Positions 18,657-21,940 of a stretch of 21,940 bases of DNA are shown here, piece by piece. A model generated the notes under the pieces. That model did no database searches. It was not told the origin of the DNA and saw nothing but the letters and a program-made list of their open reading frames with translations. Position 1 is the stretch's first letter, and the number at the start of each line of letters is the position of its first letter. Where the stretch lies: contig MU603080.1 in NCBI GenBank assembly GCA_025201865.1, forward strand, positions 1 to 21,940, written 5' to 3'. The position numbers and the translations under genes are program-made. Source of the stretch: Ramicandelaber brevisporus (lineage: Eukaryota; Kickxellomycota; Ramicandelaberales; Ramicandelaberaceae).

Positions 18657-19260
18657 TACCTAGAGTTAGACGGTCGTCGTCCAAAGTTACAACACGATGA
18701 AGTCTGTTCTTATAGCGAGGATAATAATAAAAAAAAAACACACACACAGTTGGGCATGAAAAGTAAAGCGACAGGGGACTTGGGTTACCTACCGACTACT
18801 GTTTGGCTGCAACTCACTGTTGTACACAGAGCGGCAACAAGAACAACAATTGCCACACTTTGCACAGGCACCATACTTCCTTGAGAGTACACATTGTTCG
18901 GTGTGTCAAATCCAGTGTAGAAAGAGCCGCAGACGTGAATGCAAGTTATTCATACAGTTATCTACATTCCATCATGTATTCACTACCAATGTCACTTCAA
19001 CTGGGCACAAACTGTACCTTCTGAACATGCAATTCATTACTGTAATGGACAATGAGCGTTTACCGACAAGCCGATTTGTCGATTTTATTCGCGTTTGTTT
19101 TGTTTGCTGCCACGAAAGGAGGTGACTGGTTTGCTCTCTCTCTGATCTCAACTACTCGACTGAAGATTGACCACTACCAATAACAACAGAACAGAGCAGA
19201 ACAGAACAGAACAGAACAGAACAGAACAGAACAGCTGATCTACCCAGCGGCCAGCCAGTT
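18657..19260. promoter_or_regulatory. Divergent promoter region between BUD6 and the duplicated zinc-finger gene
   Basis: 604 bases with no gene. It includes an A-rich patch (18725-18738) followed by CACACACA near the BUD6 side, TATTCAT-like AT patches near 18944-18980, and an AACAG pentanucleotide tract near the zinc-finger start. Small frames here show no family features. Confidence 0.5.
19185..19234. repeat. AACAG pentanucleotide tandem repeat
   Basis: Ten units of AACAG in 50 bases with a single variant unit (AGCAG, third). It ends 26 bases before the ATG of the zinc-finger gene, so it would lie in the 5' UTR or core promoter. Confidence 0.95.
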
Positions 19261-21276
19261 ATGTCGACTGTGAAGATAAAGACGGAGCCAACAGCAGCAG
19301 TAGCAGTCGATGTGCAAGTCAAGCTCGAGTCGAGTCTCTCAACAGGTGACATCAAACTCGAACAACACTCTTCAGACGTTGACACCAAAGTCGAGTCTGA
19401 CTCGGAAGATGACATCAAATCAGAGAGTGACAGCGAAGATGGAGACACTGACCAGAACGATGCTACAGCTGCTCCCAAGAAACAGCGACATTGGATCTGC
19501 GAATATTCAGGATGTGGTCGTAGTTTCAGTTTAGCCGATGGTTTGAAAAGGCATCAACATGAGCATAGGCTTCAAGCCGAACTTTATATAATTGGAAAGA
19601 CTTATACTCTGACTCGACGGTCGTTAGATGTTCGATGGCCATGTCCTATACCAGATTGTACATCTACAGCCATAACAACTAATGCTGTATGTGATCATAT
19701 ACGAGCATATCATGGTGAGACTATGAAAAAACAACAGCATCATTCATCTCAAATGACTCAACACAAACGTTATTTCGTTGATGTGGATAACTTTTATATG
19801 AATGGAGTCCGTTGTGGCTATCATAATGCCATTAGAGTGTTCATATGCCACGACTGTAAGCTGGTTCCAGAATGCCTGTTAATTCATTTACAGCAGAAGC
19901 ATGGATTTGATGAGAAATCGATTGACAGCACTGTTTTGCCAGAAAGTGCAGTCACTGCAAATGCAGATCCCAGTAATAATCAACACACTAGCAATCTACA
20001 TCTCGCATCGGCAATTAGCCAGCCATATCAACAGCATCATCAGAACATTGTTCAAGGATGGCTATGTGTTACATCAGATTGTGGATACTGTGGTTGTACA
20101 TCTTATAATAAGTGTGGTCATCGAAAAAGAATCCATCAAGGTGAACAGATATCAACAGTTCCTGCACTCATACTGCGACTTGTGTATTCAAAAACACAAG
20201 CCTCAGGGTTTCTCATTACTCGCCTTGGCCAAGCAAGTGGCGCTGTCACAGCCAGCAACAGCAGAGTGAGCCAGCACATTTTCAACAACAACCACAGCGG
20301 ATTGAACACTCAAGATGAGAATGATGATGACGTCGACCAGAATGAGACCAAAGAAGCATCTAATCAAAAACGGCAGTGGAAATGTGAGTATCATAATTGC
20401 GGTCGTTCATTCAGCTCCTCTGATCAACTTAGCAAACATCGGCGCGAACACAAACTTGAAGTTATGACTATTATACGTGGTGCTCCATTTACTCTTAGTC
20501 GTCAGTCTTTGGATGATCGATGGACATGTCCGATTTCAGATTGTGAAATGACGTACAAAACAATTGATTCTACTCATTGCCATATTATAAACGCTCATAA
20601 CGCATCAATGAAACATAAATGTTCTAATAGTGAAGACAACAGTGATCAGCAGCAAAAACGGCAGCAGAAAATCAAAAAGAGACAACTTAGTATTCATTAT
20701 TTAAAGGTGGATAGTTTCTACGTTTGTGGTACTAGATGTGGCTATCATACTACGACTGGACTGTTCATTTGCCACGAGTGTAAGTTGGTACCAGAATGCC
20801 TTCTCACACATTTGCAACAGAAACATGAATTTGACGAGAAGTCGATTGATACTGGGGTTCTACCAGAAAGTGCTGGGATTACTGGAAGCGATCCCAATGA
20901 TAACCAGCACACAAGCAATCTACATCTTGCATCAGCTATTAGCCAGCCATTTCAGCAACAGCATCATCAGGATATTGTTCAAGGTTGGTTGTGTGTTATA
21001 TCCGACTGTGGTTATTGTAGCTACACTAAAGAGGCTAGAAATAATCATCAGTACAAGGAGCATAAAGACGAGCATTTGCTGACAGCTCCTGTTCTCGTGT
21101 TGCGATTACCTTATGGGAAAGCACAGAGCTCCTGCTTTCTTATCACTCAGTTGGATTCAATCAACAGCAGTATCAAGTCAACTAACTCTACAAGTCAACA
21201 CAATAGCGAGTGTGATATCGATGATGGCGATGACTTGGTGCTGAGTGATTATGGTGATGAAGACGACATCAATTAG
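19261..21276 (+). CDS. Internally duplicated C2H2 zinc-finger protein with N-terminal sumoylation-motif cluster
   Basis: 671 aa, start at the first ATG. Residues 1-60 are acidic and carry five KxE sites (K7, K21, K32, K43, K53), four of them with the hydrophobic residue of the sumoylation consensus. Two copies of a module follow, at about residues 60-320 and 356-642. Each has four Cys/His pairs in the same order. In copy 1 these are C80/C85/H98/H102 (classical), C128/C133/H146/H151, C196/C199/H209/H214 within FICHDCKLVPECLL and HLQQKH, and C269/C274/H287/H292. Between fingers 3 and 4 a non-finger block (FDEKSID, VLPESA, QHTSNLHLASAISQP, IVQGWLC) is nearly the same in both copies. The third finger recalls the OrsD/DUF3505-type C2H2-like motif of fungal genes, often near mobile elements, but this is weak. 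The C-terminal 30 residues are acidic. I do not recognise the family; a nuclear DNA- or RNA-binding regulator is the likeliest role. Confidence 0.85.
   Translation: MSTVKIKTEPTAAVAVDVQVKLESSLSTGDIKLEQHSSDVDTKVESDSEDDIKSESDSEDGDTDQNDATAAPKKQRHWICEYSGCGRSFSLADGLKRHQHEHRLQAELYIIGKTYTLTRRSLDVRWPCPIPDCTSTAITTNAVCDHIRAYHGETMKKQQHHSSQMTQHKRYFVDVDNFYMNGVRCGYHNAIRVFICHDCKLVPECLLIHLQQKHGFDEKSIDSTVLPESAVTANADPSNNQHTSNLHLASAISQPYQQHHQNIVQGWLCVTSDCGYCGCTSYNKCGHRKRIHQGEQISTVPALILRLVYSKTQASGFLITRLGQASGAVTASNSRVSQHIFNNNHSGLNTQDENDDDVDQNETKEASNQKRQWKCEYHNCGRSFSSSDQLSKHRREHKLEVMTIIRGAPFTLSRQSLDDRWTCPISDCEMTYKTIDSTHCHIINAHNASMKHKCSNSEDNSDQQQKRQQKIKKRQLSIHYLKVDSFYVCGTRCGYHTTTGLFICHECKLVPECLLTHLQQKHEFDEKSIDTGVLPESAGITGSDPNDNQHTSNLHLASAISQPFQQQHHQDIVQGWLCVISDCGYCSYTKEARNNHQYKEHKDEHLLTAPVLVLRLPYGKAQSSCFLITQLDSINSSIKSTNSTSQHNSECDIDDGDDLVLSDYGDEDDIN
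19492..20220 (+). repeat. Module copy 1 of intragenic tandem duplication
   Basis: Codons for residues 78-320. It pairs with the downstream copy at an offset of about 885 bases at the first finger, growing to about 924 near the LHLASAISQP block because of small insertions. Roughly three quarters of residues are identical by eye across the stretch from the third finger to the fourth (residues 185-270), less elsewhere. Confidence 0.85.
20377..21150 (+). repeat. Module copy 2 of intragenic tandem duplication
   Basis: Codons for residues 373 to about 630. All four Cys/His pairs are kept, including C375/C380/H393/H397 and the FICHECKLVPECLLTHLQQK element. The loop between fingers 2 and 3 is longer and Gln/Lys-rich than in copy 1. 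Confidence 0.85.
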
Positions 21277-21737
21277 CTTTAAACAACGACAATGTCTTCA
21301 TAACTTCATACATTACATTTTAACGTGTTTAATGTGCCGCTGCTTGTCGATCCCCATAGTTTACACATTAAATTATTTTTTATTAACCCAACTGATATAC
21401 TTTTAAAGGTTTAATATTGTTATTGAGAGAGTCGATTGTGTCCAAAATCATAACCCAGAGCCCAAGAAACAACGTATTCGTACTCACCAAGTAGTAGTTT
21501 GAGTCCCCGTTCTACAGCCCTCTTTCAACTGAGTTTTAACAATGGCAGCCTCCTACTAACCCTGTTGAATGCGATAGGTTCATCAGCTTTATCACGGGAG
21601 TTGTGATTACGTGATGCATTTTTTTGACATGCCTATCTCCGCACACAACTTTCCAATCTCCGCCATCGTTTCTCTCAGCAATGACAGGAGTGGAGATACC
21701 CTGTCTCGCTCTCCAACAAACAATAAACCCAAAAACC
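21277..21737. promoter_or_regulatory. Intergenic region with promoter of the ADP/ATP carrier gene
   Basis: 461 bases with no supported gene. The left part is AT-rich (3' flank of the zinc-finger gene, with ATTAAATTATTTTTTATTAA at 21367-21386). The right part becomes C+T-rich (21640-21720), typical of the leader of a highly expressed gene, and ends in CCCAAAAACC before the start codon. The weak minus-strand frame 21536-21865 overlaps the carrier and is not credible. Confidence 0.5.
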
Positions 21738-21940
21738 ATGTCTGCTCCAGCTACTTCCGAGAAGTCCTTCTCCCAGAAGGCCACTGTTTTCGCCGCTGAC
21801 CTCGCCGCCGGTGGTATCTCTGCCGGTATCTCCAAGACCGTCGTTGCCCCAATCGAGCGTGTCAAGCTGCTCCTCCAGGTCCAGGCCTCCTCCAGCCAGA
21901 TTGCCGCTGACCAGCGCTACAAGGGCATCGTCGACTGCTT
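21738..21940 (+). CDS. Mitochondrial ADP/ATP carrier, N-terminal part (3' truncated by window end)
   Basis: Sixty-seven full codons from the ATG at 21738 to the window end. The context AAAAACCATGTC is a good eukaryotic start. After a short N-terminus, [20 protein letters not shown] forms the first membrane helix and leads into [12 protein letters not shown], the mitochondrial-carrier signature in the form typical of ADP/ATP translocases, followed by QRYKGIVDC. The carrier exchanges cytosolic ADP for matrix ATP across the inner membrane. The full protein is expected to be about 300 aa with three such repeats; only part of the first is present here. Codons are strongly biased to C-ending, unlike the regulatory genes next to it, consistent with high expression. 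Confidence 0.95.
   Translation, partial: MSAPATSEKSFSQKATVFAADLAAGGISAGISKTVVAPIERVKLLLQVQASSSQIAADQRYKGIVDC

Noticed and set aside
20203-20394. Short minus-strand hydrophobic frame opposite the zinc-finger linker
   Set aside because: Only 63 codons, antisense to a clearly coding region, and hydrophobic merely because the sense strand is Asp/Asn-rich.
19261-21276. The duplicated zinc-finger gene as part of a transposon
   Set aside because: No transposase, terminal inverted repeats or target-site duplications were found around it; the resemblance of finger 3 to OrsD-type motifs is too weak alone.
1-21940. CRISPR arrays, operons, tRNA or rRNA genes
   Set aside because: No repeat-spacer pattern, no tRNA A/B-box pair with a foldable cloverleaf and no rRNA-like sequence were noticed; gene orientation and spacing are eukaryotic.

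Overview
The window looks like nuclear DNA of a fungus, most likely an early-diverging (non-Dikarya) lineage. The fungal signature comes from a Bud6/Aip3-type actin and formin regulator and a probable Atg38-type autophagy protein. The non-Dikarya placement is inference, based on an animal-like NUP50 N-terminus and middle motif, a GLI/ZIC-type zinc-finger factor and a trypsin-fold relative. No internal intron is needed: the large genes (452, 555, 1157, 830, 1144 and 671 aa) each read as one uninterrupted frame, so this genome is probably intron-poor. Coding regions carry many poly-Q, poly-A, poly-N and poly-D runs. Nothing indicates bacterial, viral or organellar DNA.

Layout, left to right. 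(1) 1-96: last codons of a small, strongly codon-biased membrane protein. (2) 827-2185 (+): single-pass membrane protein whose ectodomain looks like a catalytically dead trypsin-family domain. (3) 2437-4104 (+): MIT/coiled-coil protein resembling Atg38/NRBF2. (4) 4105-7360: a 3.2-kb gene-poor, pyrimidine-rich stretch, probably promoter plus long 5' leader of the next gene, possibly with a leader intron. (5) 7361-10834 (+): 1157-aa transcription factor with four GLI/ZIC-like C2H2 fingers. (6) 11119-11673 (-): FHIT-type HIT hydrolase, convergent with the factor. (7) 12005-14497 (+): NUP50/Nup2-type FG nucleoporin with C-terminal Ran-binding domain, divergent from FHIT. (8) 14785-15048 (-): NDUFA1-like complex I subunit. 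(9) 15222-18656 (-): BUD6. (10) 19261-21276 (+): 671-aa C2H2 protein made of two tandem copies of one module behind a cluster of sumoylation-consensus motifs, divergent from BUD6. (11) 21738-end (+): start of a mitochondrial ADP/ATP carrier.

The genes do not form one pathway; they look like ordinary neighbouring loci (polarity, autophagy, nuclear transport, respiration, transcription). The most unusual items are the internally duplicated zinc-finger protein with its SUMO-motif tail, the membrane-anchored pseudo-protease, and the long strand-asymmetric leader of the GLI-like factor. No multi-gene system new to science is evident. Family assignments were made by eye from conserved motifs, without a database search.
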